DNA of 64,000 bases from Pseudooceanicola endophyticus. Its GTDB lineage: Bacteria > Pseudomonadota > Alphaproteobacteria > Rhodobacterales > Rhodobacteraceae. Below the pieces are notes generated by a model. The model worked only from the letters and a program-made list of their open reading frames with translations. It was not told the DNA's origin and made no database searches. Position numbers and translations under genes: made by a program. Positions 9,726 through 18,592 of this stretch are shown here, piece by piece (the stretch's first letter is position 1; each line of letters begins with the position of its first letter). The stretch spans positions 1 through 64,000 of the forward strand of contig NZ_JAHIAB010000017.1 of NCBI RefSeq assembly GCF_018760365.1, in the 5' to 3' direction.

Positions 9726-10706
9726 TCAGGAAGCCTCCCAGGGCGCATCGCGGAAGTAATGCGCCATGAAGTCCGCAAACGCCCTGACCTTCGGGGCCAC
9801 GTGCCGTGAATTCGGGAAGGCGACATAGATCCCGGCCTCTGGGCTCAGCTGCCAGTCGGGCAGAACCTCGACAAGCTCGCCCCTGCGCAGCTGTTCATGA
9901 CAGATGTATGTGGCGACGACACCGATACCGAATCCGTTCATCGCCGCATCAAAGATCGCCTCGGAGCTGTCCGAACGCAGCCGACCGCTGGTCTTGACAG
10001 AGATCCTCTCGTCCCCGCGCTCGAGATGCCAGAGGCTGCCCGAAGCTGCATAGCGTTCGAAGATGAGACACTCATGCTTCGCGAGGTCCTCGGGCTTGCG
10101 CGGAGCAGGGTGCTCGGCCAGGTAGCTGCGAGAGGCGACAAGCACCCGCTTGTTGGCGCCCAACCTGCGGGCGACAAGGCTGGAATCTGCCAGGATCCCG
10201 GTGCGGATCACCAGATCGTAGCCCCCTTCGATAAGGTCGACGAAGCTGTCGGAATAGTGGGCGTTCACCTCGATTTCCGGAAAATCCCGCATGAAGTCAC
10301 GAATCGCACCACTCAGATGAAGACGGCCAAGGGCAACCGGCATCGAGATCCGCAACTTGCCGCTGGGCGCGGAACTGAGCCCCTCGATCAGCTGGTTGCC
10401 GAGACTCAGATGTTCGAGAGCCTGACGGCAGTGCTCTAGGTAGAGCCTGCCCGCTTCCGTCAGGGAAACACGGCGCGTAGTGCGGTCGAACAGCCGTATC
10501 CCGAGCGTATCCTCGAGGCGGGTAATCTTGCGGCTGATTGTCGGTGACGTCTGCCCGGTTTCGGCTGCCGCATCGGCAAAGCTCAGGGTATCGGCCACTG
10601 CGACGAAGGAGGCGACAAGCCCCAGTCGGCCGACATCGGCCGCGAAAGGTTCGGAGTGGGCGCGCGAGGTGGACGGAAATGCCCGTCCTGCGTGGATCAC
10701 ATTCAT
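9726..10706 (-). CDS. LysR-family transcriptional regulator
   Basis: A LysR-type activator/repressor of about 326 residues. After a 30-residue lead, the winged helix-turn-helix reads SFADAAAETGQTSPTISRKI and 'LEDTLGIRLFDRTTRRVSLT'. The effector domain ('GKLRISMPVALGRLHLSGAI' onward) is of the CrgA/DhcR type. There are two ATG codons six bases apart; AGGAG sits one base before the upstream one (10712) but seven before the downstream one, so I take 10706. It probably controls the monooxygenase/importer operon on its left or ribB and the reductases on its right; which one is not shown. Confidence 0.9.
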   Translation of the reverse strand: MNVIHAGRAFPSTSRAHSEPFAADVGRLGLVASFVAVADTLSFADAAAETGQTSPTISRKITRLEDTLGIRLFDRTTRRVSLTEAGRLYLEHCRQALEHLSLGNQLIEGLSSAPSGKLRISMPVALGRLHLSGAIRDFMRDFPEIEVNAHYSDSFVDLIEGGYDLVIRTGILADSSLVARRLGANKRVLVASRSYLAEHPAPRKPEDLAKHECLIFERYAASGSLWHLERGDERISVKTSGRLRSDSSEAIFDAAMNGFGIGVVATYICHEQLRRGELVEVLPDWQLSPEAGIYVAFPNSRHVAPKVRAFADFMAHYFRDAPWEAS

Positions 10707-11380
10707 GATCATGCTCCTGCTGAGGTTAGAGACACAGGTGATCCCCGTAGGGATAGCCGGCGCCGCCCAAGGTCAGCCGGAAAACAGGTCGGGATCGCAG
10801 CTGCAAACGCACTCCGTGACCTGGATCCAAAATACCTCTTTTTTCTCAACGCAGAAGCAAATCAGCAGCATATCCGCCCGGCAAACGGCCAAGGCTCGCG
10901 TCAGATCTTTTTTTCAGCGTTCCAGCCGCTAAAGGATGCCGGATACAGCAAACCACCGCTCGCCCCCTGGCCTTCCCGGAGTGCCGATCTGCCCGCCGGC
11001 ATGTGCCTCGCTCTCTAAGCCCCGCGCGCGCATCGGCAAGTCGAAGGCCTCATTCCGGTGCGGTAAAAACAGGCTCTTCAGGGCGATTTCCGCATGGTCT
11101 TCACTGGGCGGTGCTTCCCGCACTTGACCTGCCGGATCGACATTGCTTTTAACCAGTCAACGTAAGCCGTTACACCTGACCGGGTCACCCAAGCCCGCAA
11201 AGCGTATCTTCCCAAAGCAACACGCCAGAAGCGGTGTGATTGTGAAGCAGGTCTTGTCGTCAAACGCCCGTCTCTCGTGTATCTCCGTGACTTTCCATGT
11301 CGCAGAGCGCCTGGCCCGGCGGTCGTGCGCCGTTACGCCTTCTTTGCTCGCCACGTCGATTTGCCTCAGGTCGATCTCGT
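10707..11380. other. Long divergent intergenic region
   Basis: Nearly 700 bases between the divergent LysR gene and the riboswitch-like leader. Short frames such as 10929-11123 (minus strand) exist, but I recognise no protein, tRNA or IS end. A T-rich patch near 10835-10860 and a second near 10908 stand out from the GC-rich surroundings and could hold promoters for LysR. Confidence 0.4.
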
Positions 11381-11495
11381 GGATGCGGTCCCAGCGGGTT
11401 GAAAACCAACCGGAACCACATCTTTCGCTTCAGGCCCACACCCAAAGCTGCGAAATGACCGGCCGCCTCTGACGGTTCGGGTCCGGCACTGCCAT
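11381..11495 (+). promoter_or_regulatory. Candidate FMN riboswitch in the ribB leader
   Basis: The leader just before ribB contains, in order, pieces that match the FMN riboswitch: GCGGGTTGAAAACC then ACCGG (11395-11413, the P2 hairpin and its conserved 3' flank), an AGGCCC segment near 11431 in the P3/P4 area, and GACGGTTCGGGTCCGG (11471-11486), close to the conserved 3' core. The closing stem P1 is not convincing by eye. Position directly upstream of ribB is the classic place in Proteobacteria, and only about 20 bases separate it from the start codon, which would suit translational control by FMN. Confidence 0.6.
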
Positions 11496-11510
11496 AACAA
11501 ACAGGTCGAC

Positions 11511-12212
11511 ATGAAAGACATCCTCGCCGAAACGATATCCTGCGGCAGCCCATCACATGGCTCCGCAATCCAAGCCGCCATCAGTCCCATAGCCGATATC
11601 ATCGCCGAAATGCGCGCCGGCAACATGGTCATTCTGGTGGACAGCGAAGAGCGCGAAAATGAAGGGGATCTGGTGATCGCCGCTGATGCGGCCGGGCCGG
11701 AAGCGATTAATTTCATGGCCACCCATGGACGTGGCCTGATCTGCCTCTGCCTGGAAGGCGCGCGGGTGGATGCGCTTGGCCTGCTACCCATGCCGAGCCG
11801 CAACGCCTCCGCCTTCGGAACGGCCTTCACCCAGTCGATCGAGGCAGCCGAAAACGTCACCACGGGCATTTCGGCCCGTGATCGTGCAGAGACGATCCGT
11901 GTGGCCTGCGACCCGTCCCGCGGCCCTGAAGCGCTCGCCTCGCCGGGGCATGTCTTTCCCCTGCGTGCCCGGGACGGCGGCGTGCTCGAGCGGCCCGGAC
12001 ATACCGAAGCCTCTGTTGACCTGGCCCGTCTCGCCGGTCGCAATCCTTCAGCGGTCATCTGCGAGATCATGCGCGACGACGGAGAAATGGCGCGCCTGCC
12101 GGACCTGATCGGCTACGCTGCACAACACGGCCTCATGATCGGCCTGATCTCTGACCTGATTGCCCTGCTGCAGAACACCGGCGCACCAGATCTCCTGCCT
12201 TCGCGGGCCTGA
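11511..12212 (+). CDS. ribB: 3,4-dihydroxy-2-butanone 4-phosphate synthase
   Basis: Makes the four-carbon precursor of riboflavin from ribulose 5-phosphate, with Mg2+. The 233-residue protein is the single-domain form, with no GTP cyclohydrolase II part. Visible motifs are the acidic loop '[15 protein letters not shown]' (residues 44-58), '[10 protein letters not shown]', '[13 protein letters not shown]', '[14 protein letters not shown]' and '[14 protein letters not shown]', covering the known metal and substrate contacts. It follows a candidate FMN riboswitch and precedes two flavin reductases. I read this as a dedicated extra supply of FMN for the neighbouring monooxygenases rather than the main riboflavin pathway. 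Confidence 0.95.
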   Translation: MKDILAETISCGSPSHGSAIQAAISPIADIIAEMRAGNMVILVDSEERENEGDLVIAADAAGPEAINFMATHGRGLICLCLEGARVDALGLLPMPSRNASAFGTAFTQSIEAAENVTTGISARDRAETIRVACDPSRGPEALASPGHVFPLRARDGGVLERPGHTEASVDLARLAGRNPSAVICEIMRDDGEMARLPDLIGYAAQHGLMIGLISDLIALLQNTGAPDLLPSRA

Positions 12213-12231
12213 CGCCAAAGGAAAGAAGGAA

Positions 12232-12810
12232 ATGATGAAAATTACCATCGTGGTCGGCAACCCCAAACCGGCCTCGCGAACCGGCAAGCTTGCGCAGAAA
12301 CTGGTGGAACGCATGTTCGGCGGCGCCGATCCGGACCTGCAGGTCATTGATCTTGTGGAACATGTGGATCAACTCTTTGTCTGGCCCTCAGAGCGCATGG
12401 CCGCTCTCAATGCGCGCGTCGCCGAGTCCGACCTCGCGGTCTTTGCCTCGCCGACCTACAAGGCGAGCTATACCGGCCTGCTGAAATCCTTCCTTGACCG
12501 CTACCCGATGAACGGGCTGAACCGTGTTCCCTCTCTGGCTTTCATGACCGGCGGGGGGCTGGCACATTCTCTGGCGCCGACCACGACCCTCGTGCCCCTC
12601 CTGCATGAGCTGGGCGCGGTGGTGCCCTATCGCGGTCTCTACTTCAACACCGAGCGTATGGATGCGGCTGACGAGATCCTCGATGATTTCGCGCGCGAGG
12701 TTCTGTTGGCGCTTGGTCGCTGCATGCCGGTGATACAGGCCACAGCGCCGCAGATCCAGGCTGCCGCCGATGCCGAAAAGATGGTCCAGCAGGAAAAAGC
12801 ACATGCCTGA
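12232..12810 (+). CDS. NAD(P)H-dependent FMN reductase (SsuE/MsuE-like)
   Basis: A flavodoxin-fold flavin reductase of about 192 residues. The N-terminus 'KITIVVGNPKPASRTGKLAQ' holds the phosphate-binding loop (GNPKPASRT), and 'FASPTYKASYTGLLKSFLDR' is the flavin-binding segment characteristic of SsuE/MsuE. Reduced FMN leaves the enzyme and feeds a two-component monooxygenase. Two adjacent ATG codons are possible, with AAGGA just upstream. It overlaps the next gene by eight bases. The setting (ribB before, a second reductase after, three monooxygenases nearby) fits FMNH2 supply. Confidence 0.9.
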   Translation: MMKITIVVGNPKPASRTGKLAQKLVERMFGGADPDLQVIDLVEHVDQLFVWPSERMAALNARVAESDLAVFASPTYKASYTGLLKSFLDRYPMNGLNRVPSLAFMTGGGLAHSLAPTTTLVPLLHELGAVVPYRGLYFNTERMDAADEILDDFAREVLLALGRCMPVIQATAPQIQAAADAEKMVQQEKAHA

Positions 12811-13324
12811 TACCTTCATCGAGACCGCAACCGCCGACGCTTTCGACCCGCGTGCCTTCCGCGATGCCCTGGGACATTACGCATCGGGAATCACAATCGT
12901 CACAGGCCGGGGCCAAACGGACGAGCCCGTTGGCTTCACCTGCCAGTCCTTCTACAGCGTCTCCCTGGAACCGCCTCTTGTCTCGTTCTGCGTGCGTCGC
13001 GAATCCAACAGCTGGCCAAAGATCCGGCCGTCCGGGCACTTTGCGGTAAATGTGCTGCATTGGGACCAAGTCGCGCTTTCCAACAGCTTTGCGCGCTCGT
13101 CCGGTGACCGTTGGGCGGGCGTCGACTGGGCTCCGAATGCCGAAGGATCCCCGATGATCCGTGATACGCTGCTGACCTTGGAATGCCGTTTCTACGCCGA
13201 ACACGAAGCCGGCGACCACCTGATCGTCATCGGCGAAGTCATGCGTTTCGTCGATGAAGCGAAGGAACACACCGCGTCGCCTCTCGTTTACTACAAGGGA
13301 CGCTACCATCAGGTTTCGGCCTGA
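12803..13324 (+). CDS. Flavin reductase-like protein (HpaC/NtaB type)
   Basis: A split-barrel flavin reductase of 173 residues. 'ALGHYASGITIVTG' (residues 14-27), 'FTCQSFYSVSLEPPLVSFCV' and the C-terminal 'AGDHLIVIGEV' with 'SPLVYYKGRYH' are the family landmarks for FMN and NADH binding. I take the ATG at 12803 because CAGGA precedes it and homology begins there. This operon therefore carries two structurally unrelated flavin reductases. The last 35 or so codons and the terminator are duplicated 21 kb away at 34697-34860, inside an IS graveyard. Confidence 0.92.
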   Translation: MPDTFIETATADAFDPRAFRDALGHYASGITIVTGRGQTDEPVGFTCQSFYSVSLEPPLVSFCVRRESNSWPKIRPSGHFAVNVLHWDQVALSNSFARSSGDRWAGVDWAPNAEGSPMIRDTLLTLECRFYAEHEAGDHLIVIGEVMRFVDEAKEHTASPLVYYKGRYHQVSA

Positions 13325-13374
13325 TCGGAAGGAAAACCGGACGGGAGAAGCTGTTGCATCTTCCGTCCGATCAG
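13321..13374 (+). terminator. Hairpin after the flavin reductase gene
   Basis: Two competing stems overlap the stop codon: CGGACGGGAG/CTTCCGTCCG (13338-13347 with 13360-13369, one mismatch) and the longer-range CTGATCGGA/TCCGATCAG (13321-13329 with 13366-13374, perfect). There is no T-run. It probably ends the ribB operon. The same structure is carried in the duplicate at 34.8 kb, minus four bases. Confidence 0.6.
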
Positions 13375-13942
13375 AAGAGCGATACGCCCCGCCATATAGC
13401 CCGGTCGGAGGAGCCCGGTTCAGGCAACGGCGATGACCGGCAGGGTTTACGCGAGACTGCGCAGACGACGTGCGTGACAAGGGCATAGGCGATCATCCAG
13501 CCGACCTTCGAGAGCTTGCGGGCATCAGGATAATCTGGCCCGCGCGGTAATTGATCACGACACACATCACGCAGCCCCCCCCGAAAACGAACAGTGACGT
13601 ACTCTAGGAACTTCCGTCTTCTGGTCTCCAGGAACGCGGGGACCACGATAGGGGGCCTCAGGACTCGTTCAGCGCTGGAAGCCGTGAAAGGCGGGCGCGC
13701 CGTGTCGGAGCTGGCCTGCCTCCCCGCTCCGTTGACAGGTCCCCCAGATCAAGCACGCGGCAGGAGGCATGGATTCACCGCCCATCCGTTGAAGCTCGGG
13801 GCTATTCAGTATGCTGGGCTGACAAGGGCAAGTCAGGGGAGACGTGCGCATGAGTTTCGCCAGCATTCTATGGAAGGTGACGAGCGCGCTCTGGTCACCG
13901 ACGTTGGCGCCCCGGATTCTGACTGGCCGCCGCATTACGCAA
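13375..13942. other. Intergenic region, no recognised gene
   Basis: About 570 bases between two converging genes. Frames at 13371-13646 (minus) and 13594-13953 (plus) have no recognisable family pattern and poor starts. A hydrophobic stretch, GWMIAYALVTHVVCAVS, on the minus strand near 13450-13500 may be the remnant of a decayed membrane-protein gene. Confidence 0.35.
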
Positions 13943-14872
13943 TCATGTGGTGAGCAATTCGTCAGAGTGAATCTTTGCCATGATGTCGACCAGATAGCGT
14001 ACTACGGCGATATCCTTCGACGATGGGCCGGTCATTGCATAGACTGTGTTTGTCAGAGGCATGCTCTTGCCGCCAGGGCAAAGTTCTTTCAGCTTCCCCG
14101 AAGCCAGCAAGGGCGCAGCGATATGACGAGGCACATAGCCGACATTGCGCCCGCTCAGGATGAGGGCGAGCTGGGCGCGCGCGCCCCTTCCGACATCTCC
14201 ACGGGCTTGCGCGTCAATCGGCGCACTGAAGAAGCTTTCGACCTTGCCGCTTGTGACATGGGCGACGGCATCTACTTCTTCGGTCCTTAAACCGTCTGAA
14301 ACGCGATTGAAAAAGGGGTGCCCGACACCACAGCACAGCATGGAACGCTCTTCGAACAGTGGCCGCACATAGAGCTGGGCCCGGGTCTCTCCCGGGATGC
14401 CAATCCCGACATGCATCAGCCCGTCCGCCACACGTCCGATCACCTGCGTGCCCAGCATGACTTCAAGGTGGAAATGCACATTGGGATGGCTGTCCTGCAG
14501 CCGCGCCAGGGCCTCTGGGATGCGGCTCTTGGGATGTTCAAGTATCGACTCTTGCACCGCAACGGACACTTCGTGCTGTGCAAGGCGGCTCAGATCCGAC
14601 GTCGAGGCACGGAAGACCTCAACCTCGGCAAAGAGCCTCTGAGCGGCCTTGTAGGTTGCCTCCCCTTCGGGAAAGAGGCGGAAGCCCTTCGGCCCCCGCT
14701 GGCACAGCGAAGCCCCAAGACGCAGCTCCAACGCCTTCACGCTTTCGCTCAACACCGATTGCGACACGCCCAAAGCTGCCTGCGCAGCGGAAAACCCGCC
14801 CTCGTCGACGATCGCACAGAAATGACGCAGCAATCTGATATCGGAATCCTGCGGGGCTTGAAGCCGGGCCAT
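13943..14872 (-). CDS. LysR-family transcriptional regulator
   Basis: A LysR protein of about 309 residues, taking the ATG at 14872 (MARLQAPQDSDIRLL); an ATG further up only adds an unlikely 18-residue tail. The HTH reads GFSAAQAALGVSQSVLSESV and 'LELRLGASLCQRGPKGFRLF'. The effector domain includes 'GRVADGLMHVGIGIPGE'. It is divergent from the third monooxygenase with 229 bases between, the standard layout for a LysR controlling its neighbour; no T-N11-A site was clear enough to mark. Confidence 0.9.
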   Translation of the reverse strand: MARLQAPQDSDIRLLRHFCAIVDEGGFSAAQAALGVSQSVLSESVKALELRLGASLCQRGPKGFRLFPEGEATYKAAQRLFAEVEVFRASTSDLSRLAQHEVSVAVQESILEHPKSRIPEALARLQDSHPNVHFHLEVMLGTQVIGRVADGLMHVGIGIPGETRAQLYVRPLFEERSMLCCGVGHPFFNRVSDGLRTEEVDAVAHVTSGKVESFFSAPIDAQARGDVGRGARAQLALILSGRNVGYVPRHIAAPLLASGKLKELCPGGKSMPLTNTVYAMTGPSSKDIAVVRYLVDIMAKIHSDELLTT

Positions 14873-15101
14873 CGGTACGCATTGTCCTGGAATGTCTGTT
14901 TTCCCGTGGGCACGGGGCAGGTGCAATCATTGCCAGCCATGGCAAAGTGTCAAGCAATCCGCCGCCGTACCGACGTTTCGGGAAATCCGGAACATGGATC
15001 GGGTATTCCATATGGTTTCACGCAGACTCCGCTTTCTATCCTGCCCCTCGAAGCCGGGCCGACGCAGCGCCCGGCACGACCACCTGACAGCAGGAGAAAC
15101 C

Positions 15102-16412
15102 ATGTCCGGACAGAAATTCCACCTTGGATGGTTCACCAACTTCGCCCTCGATGACTGGAACACGCCCCTGGCGAGCGGCGGTATGCCCTGGGACGGACAG
15201 TTCTATGTTGACATGGCGCAGATGCTGGAGCGCGCCTGCTTCGACTACATCATGCTCGAGGATACGCTGCTGATCTCGGACACCTACGGCGACAGCCGCG
15301 AGGTCTACCTCAAGCACGGGCTGATGGCACCGAAGGGCGATCCAACGCCGCTCGCCGTACTGCTGGGCTCCAAGACGAAGAACCTCGGCGTGGTCTCGAC
15401 CATGTCCACCATCAGCTACCACCCCTTCACCCTGGCGCGGCTGTGCTCGACCGTGGACAGCCTGATCGACGGCCGTTTCGGCTGGAACATCGTCACCAGC
15501 GGCGAGGATGCCGCGGCCCAGAACCTTGGCATGGACAAGCTGCCCCCCCGCCAGCTGCGCTACGACATGGCCGATGAATACGTCGCCGCCTGCCGCGCGC
15601 TCTGGAACAGCTGGGAGCCTGGCGCCGTGGTGCGCGACCGTGCCACCAGCACCTATGTCGACCATACCAAGGTGCGCGAGGTGAATTTCAAGGGGACGTA
15701 TTTTTCGACCCGCGGACCGCTGAACACTGTACCTTCGCCCCAGGTGCAGCCGACCCTGGTGCAGGCCGGTGGCTCTCCGCGCGGTCGCGAATTTGCCGCG
15801 CGCACCGCCGACAGCATCATAGCCCCCTCCTCCGGCGTGGCCGGCATCAGGGCCTACCGTGACGACATTCGCGCCCGGGCCGCAGCCGCCGGGCGCAATC
15901 CCGACGACATCAAGGTACTCTTTGTCGTCGCCCCCATCGTTGGCGCGACCGAAGAGGAAGCCAAGGCCAAGGCAAAACGCATCACCGAGGCGCCGGATTA
16001 TCTGGAAAAGGTACTGGCCTCGATCAGCCTGATCACCGACATCGACTTTTCCAAGTTCGACCCGGACCAACCGCTGCCCGATCACATGGAAACAAACGGC
16101 GAACAGGGATCTCTCGATGCCTTCGCGCAATGGGGCAGTGGAAAGACGCTGCGACAGCTGGCAGTGGAGCAGGTCTCGCGCGGGTTGCCCGGCATGGTCG
16201 GCACCCCCGAACAGGTCGCCGACAGTCTCTGCAGCGTCATGGATGAGGTCGGCGGCGACGGCTTCCTGATCACCAAGCCCTTCACCACCTTCATCGGTCG
16301 CCAGCATGTGACCGACATCTGCGAGGGCCTGGTGCCAGAGCTTCAACGCCGAGGCCGTGTGCGGACGGAATACACCGCGGACACCCTGCGCGGAACGCTG
16401 CGGGAATTCTGA
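15102..16412 (+). CDS. Flavin-dependent monooxygenase, NtaA/SnaA/DszA family (third copy)
   Basis: A 436-residue LLM-class oxygenase starting at MSGQKFHLGWFTNFALDDW, with GCAGGAG before the ATG. 'DYIMLEDTLLISDTYGDS', 'LIDGRFGWNIVTSGEDAAAQ' and 'VQAGGSPRGREFAARTADS' mark the family and the FMN pocket. It is more distant from the two copies at 1.2-4.0 kb than they are from each other, and about 25 residues shorter. It is transcribed alone, apart from a divergent LysR, so it must borrow FMNH2 from elsewhere, plausibly the reductases 2 kb upstream. Substrate unknown. Confidence 0.9.
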   Translation: MSGQKFHLGWFTNFALDDWNTPLASGGMPWDGQFYVDMAQMLERACFDYIMLEDTLLISDTYGDSREVYLKHGLMAPKGDPTPLAVLLGSKTKNLGVVSTMSTISYHPFTLARLCSTVDSLIDGRFGWNIVTSGEDAAAQNLGMDKLPPRQLRYDMADEYVAACRALWNSWEPGAVVRDRATSTYVDHTKVREVNFKGTYFSTRGPLNTVPSPQVQPTLVQAGGSPRGREFAARTADSIIAPSSGVAGIRAYRDDIRARAAAAGRNPDDIKVLFVVAPIVGATEEEAKAKAKRITEAPDYLEKVLASISLITDIDFSKFDPDQPLPDHMETNGEQGSLDAFAQWGSGKTLRQLAVEQVSRGLPGMVGTPEQVADSLCSVMDEVGGDGFLITKPFTTFIGRQHVTDICEGLVPELQRRGRVRTEYTADTLRGTLREF

Positions 16413-16436
16413 TTTTCCTGCGACGACGGCGGGTCG

Positions 16437-17366
16437 TCAGATCCTGAACACCAGCCGTCCCCGGCTGACATGCCCGGCCTCCAGCCGGGCATGTGCATAG
16501 CGGGCCTCTTCCAGCGGCACCTGCGCGGCGATCTGGGGCACCAGGCGACCAGCCGCCGCAGCATCCACAACGGTACGGAGCGTCCCGGCATGATCGTGGA
16601 TATGCGGAATGGTGAGCCTGACCCCGAAATCCGCGGACTGGTCCTCGAAAGGCTTGGCGATCAGGGCCACCATGTGACCGGCAGGCTTCAGAACCTGCCA
16701 TGAGCGATCCGCCGTCTCGCCTCCGATCAGGTCCAGAACCACATCCATGTCACGCGCAATCGCGGTGAAATCCTCTGCGTCGTAGGCGATGGCCCGATCG
16801 GCCCCCAGTGAAGTGACGTAATCACGATTTGAACTCCGGCAGGTGGTCAGCACTTCTGCTCCGACGGAAGCCGCCAGCTGCAGGGCCAGGCTGCCGATGG
16901 CGCCGGCTCCGCCATGGATCAGCACCCGGCTTCCGGCCGTGATCCGCGCCGTTTCCATCAGACAGATCCAGGCACAGACACCCGCATGCATCAGCGCTGC
17001 CCCTTCGGCGAAACCGAGGCTGTCGGGCAGGGCCACCACGGCTTCGCGTCCCAGGACCACAGCCTCGGCATGGGTTCCCTGCTGTACGTGCTGGGCGACG
17101 ACGCAGACCCGGTCGCCAATCTTGAAGTCATCGACCCCGGCCCCCAGGGCCGACACCACCCCCGCGCCATCGCGCCCCGGGATCTTCGGCAGACTGACCT
17201 GAAAGATATGCGAAAGCTTCCCCGCCCGCAGCTTGACGTCTGCCGGGATCAGGCTGGCAGCCCGGAGATCGATTCGAATTTGCCCTGGCCCGGGCTGCGG
17301 AAGGGGCATCTCTGCGTACCGAAGGACCGAAGGACCACCGAATTCGTCATAATATGTAGCTTTCAT
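16437..17366 (-). CDS. Zinc-free quinone oxidoreductase-type MDR protein
   Basis: A 309-residue medium-chain dehydrogenase/reductase of the quinone oxidoreductase group. 'MKATYYDEFGGPSVLRYAEM' opens the GroES-like domain; 'PGRDGAGVVSALGAGVDDFK' and the Rossmann motif 'VLIHGGAGAIGSLALQLAAS' (NADPH) follow. No catalytic or structural zinc cysteines are present, as expected for this subfamily. The ATG at 17366 fits homology; the frame stays open 96 bases upstream. It is convergent with the third monooxygenase. It could reduce an enone or quinone product, but this is not shown. Confidence 0.85.
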   Translation of the reverse strand: MKATYYDEFGGPSVLRYAEMPLPQPGPGQIRIDLRAASLIPADVKLRAGKLSHIFQVSLPKIPGRDGAGVVSALGAGVDDFKIGDRVCVVAQHVQQGTHAEAVVLGREAVVALPDSLGFAEGAALMHAGVCAWICLMETARITAGSRVLIHGGAGAIGSLALQLAASVGAEVLTTCRSSNRDYVTSLGADRAIAYDAEDFTAIARDMDVVLDLIGGETADRSWQVLKPAGHMVALIAKPFEDQSADFGVRLTIPHIHDHAGTLRTVVDAAAAGRLVPQIAAQVPLEEARYAHARLEAGHVSRGRLVFRI

Positions 17367-17464
17367 GCCTAGTTTTCCATCAGCTGTCTCTGGGCCTGGC
17401 TTTTTCCCGGGAGCCCCACCGTCGCAGCACCGCTGCGAACCACGAAATTTCTTGTACCTCAACC

Positions 17465-17480
17465 ATGTGAGATTTCACAT
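17465..17480. promoter_or_regulatory. Palindromic operator, copy 1
   Basis: ATGTGAGATTTCACAT, a 16-bp dyad with a single central mismatch, about 200 bases upstream of the amino acid importer operon. It is identical at 15 of 16 positions to the perfect palindrome at 33122-33137 in front of the second hydantoinase operon. The shared MarR regulator at 26930 or another local regulator is the likely binder. Confidence 0.65.
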
Positions 17481-17681
17481 AAAATTCGAAATCCATTTGT
17501 TTCGTCCCCAAGGGAGACCCGCCATCGAGCGGAAATAAAAGGGAAAAGCGTTCGAAAAAAAGCAGTTGTCTCGCCTCGTGGCGTGGCCTGTCATGAGCTG
17601 GCGACCACGATTGCACCCAATGCGTTGGAATACCCTCAACGAAGCAACCCCTCCCGGACAGGCCAACAGGACACCCCCTAG

Positions 17682-18509
17682 ATGAACGCAAAATTCTCTC
17701 GCTTCCGGCTTCTTGCCCTGACTGCCGCCGCCGCTTGCAGCCTCTCCACCGTGGCTTCGGCCGAGACCCTGAGGCTAGGCAATGAAGGCACGAATCCGCC
17801 CTTCTCGATCATGTCCGGCGACGGCACGCTGAGCGGGCTTGAACCCGACCTCGCCCGGGAAGTCTGCAAGCGGATCGGCGCGGATTGCAAACTTGTCGTA
17901 ATGGATTTCAGGGCCCTCGTTCCCTCGCTGCTGGAGGGCAAGTTCGACCTGCTCGTCGGCAACATGACCCCTTCCGAGAAGCGTCGGGAAAAGCTGGATT
18001 TCACCCGGCCGGTGTTGTCCAATCCGGTAAGCTTCGTCGTCCCCAAGGACAGCGACTGGACCCTGACGCCAGAGGGTCTCAGGGGCAAGAACGTCACCGT
18101 CGGATTGCAGCGGGGCGACATGAATGCGGCTTACTTGAAGACCCTCTTCGGGGATTCCGTCAAGTACCGCGACTATGACAACCCGGATCAGACGATCCTC
18201 GACCTGACTGCCGGGCGCATCAACATGCTTTTCATGCCCAAGCTGACGGCAGCTGTGAAGCTGATCGACACGCCAAAGGGCAGTGACTGGAAATTCGCCG
18301 GAGAGCCTTATTACTCCGGACAGGAGGACCTTCCGGCGGATCAGCGCGGCAATGCCTGGCCCGTGCGCAAGGGGGACACGGCTCTGCTCGACAGGGTCAA
18401 CGGAGCCCTGAACGCGATGCTTGCAGACTGCACCTATACCAAGATCCGCGAGAAATACATCAGCACCCCGCTGCTGCCCGAAGATGCGGCCTGCGCCGCC
18501 AAGAAATAG
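17682..18509 (+). CDS. Polar amino acid ABC transporter, substrate-binding protein
   Basis: Periplasmic SBP family 3 protein of 275 residues. It begins with a Sec signal peptide (LLALTAAAACSLSTVASA, cleaved near residue 27). 'LRLGNEGTNPPFSIMSGDG', 'GLEPDLAREVCKRIGADCK' and 'LLEGKFDLLVGNMTPSEKRR' form the standard amino-acid binding cleft with the arginine that holds the alpha-carboxylate. It heads the operon running to the class V aminotransferase at 26866. The ligand is probably an amino acid, N-carbamoyl or cyclic derivative, judging by the downstream amidohydrolases. Confidence 0.92.
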   Translation: MNAKFSRFRLLALTAAAACSLSTVASAETLRLGNEGTNPPFSIMSGDGTLSGLEPDLAREVCKRIGADCKLVVMDFRALVPSLLEGKFDLLVGNMTPSEKRREKLDFTRPVLSNPVSFVVPKDSDWTLTPEGLRGKNVTVGLQRGDMNAAYLKTLFGDSVKYRDYDNPDQTILDLTAGRINMLFMPKLTAAVKLIDTPKGSDWKFAGEPYYSGQEDLPADQRGNAWPVRKGDTALLDRVNGALNAMLADCTYTKIREKYISTPLLPEDAACAAKK

Positions 18510-18523
18510 CTCCGGCTGGGCCC

Positions 18524-18551
18524 CCCAGCCCCGCGATGCTGCGGGGCTGGG
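18524..18551 (+). terminator. Hairpin between binding protein and permease genes
   Basis: An 11-bp perfect GC stem (CCCAGCCCCGC / GCGGGGCTGGG) with a six-base loop, 15 bases after the stop. As in the 5.7 kb importer operon, it lies just after the binding-protein gene and likely gives partial termination or mRNA protection. Confidence 0.75.
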
Positions 18552-18592
18552 TTCCAGGACACCAGAAAGCCCGTCAAAGGTAAGATGACCCC

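Noticed and set aside
13371-13646. A 91-residue minus-strand frame with a hydrophobic stretch
   Set aside because: No ribosome site, no recognised family; noted only as a possible remnant.
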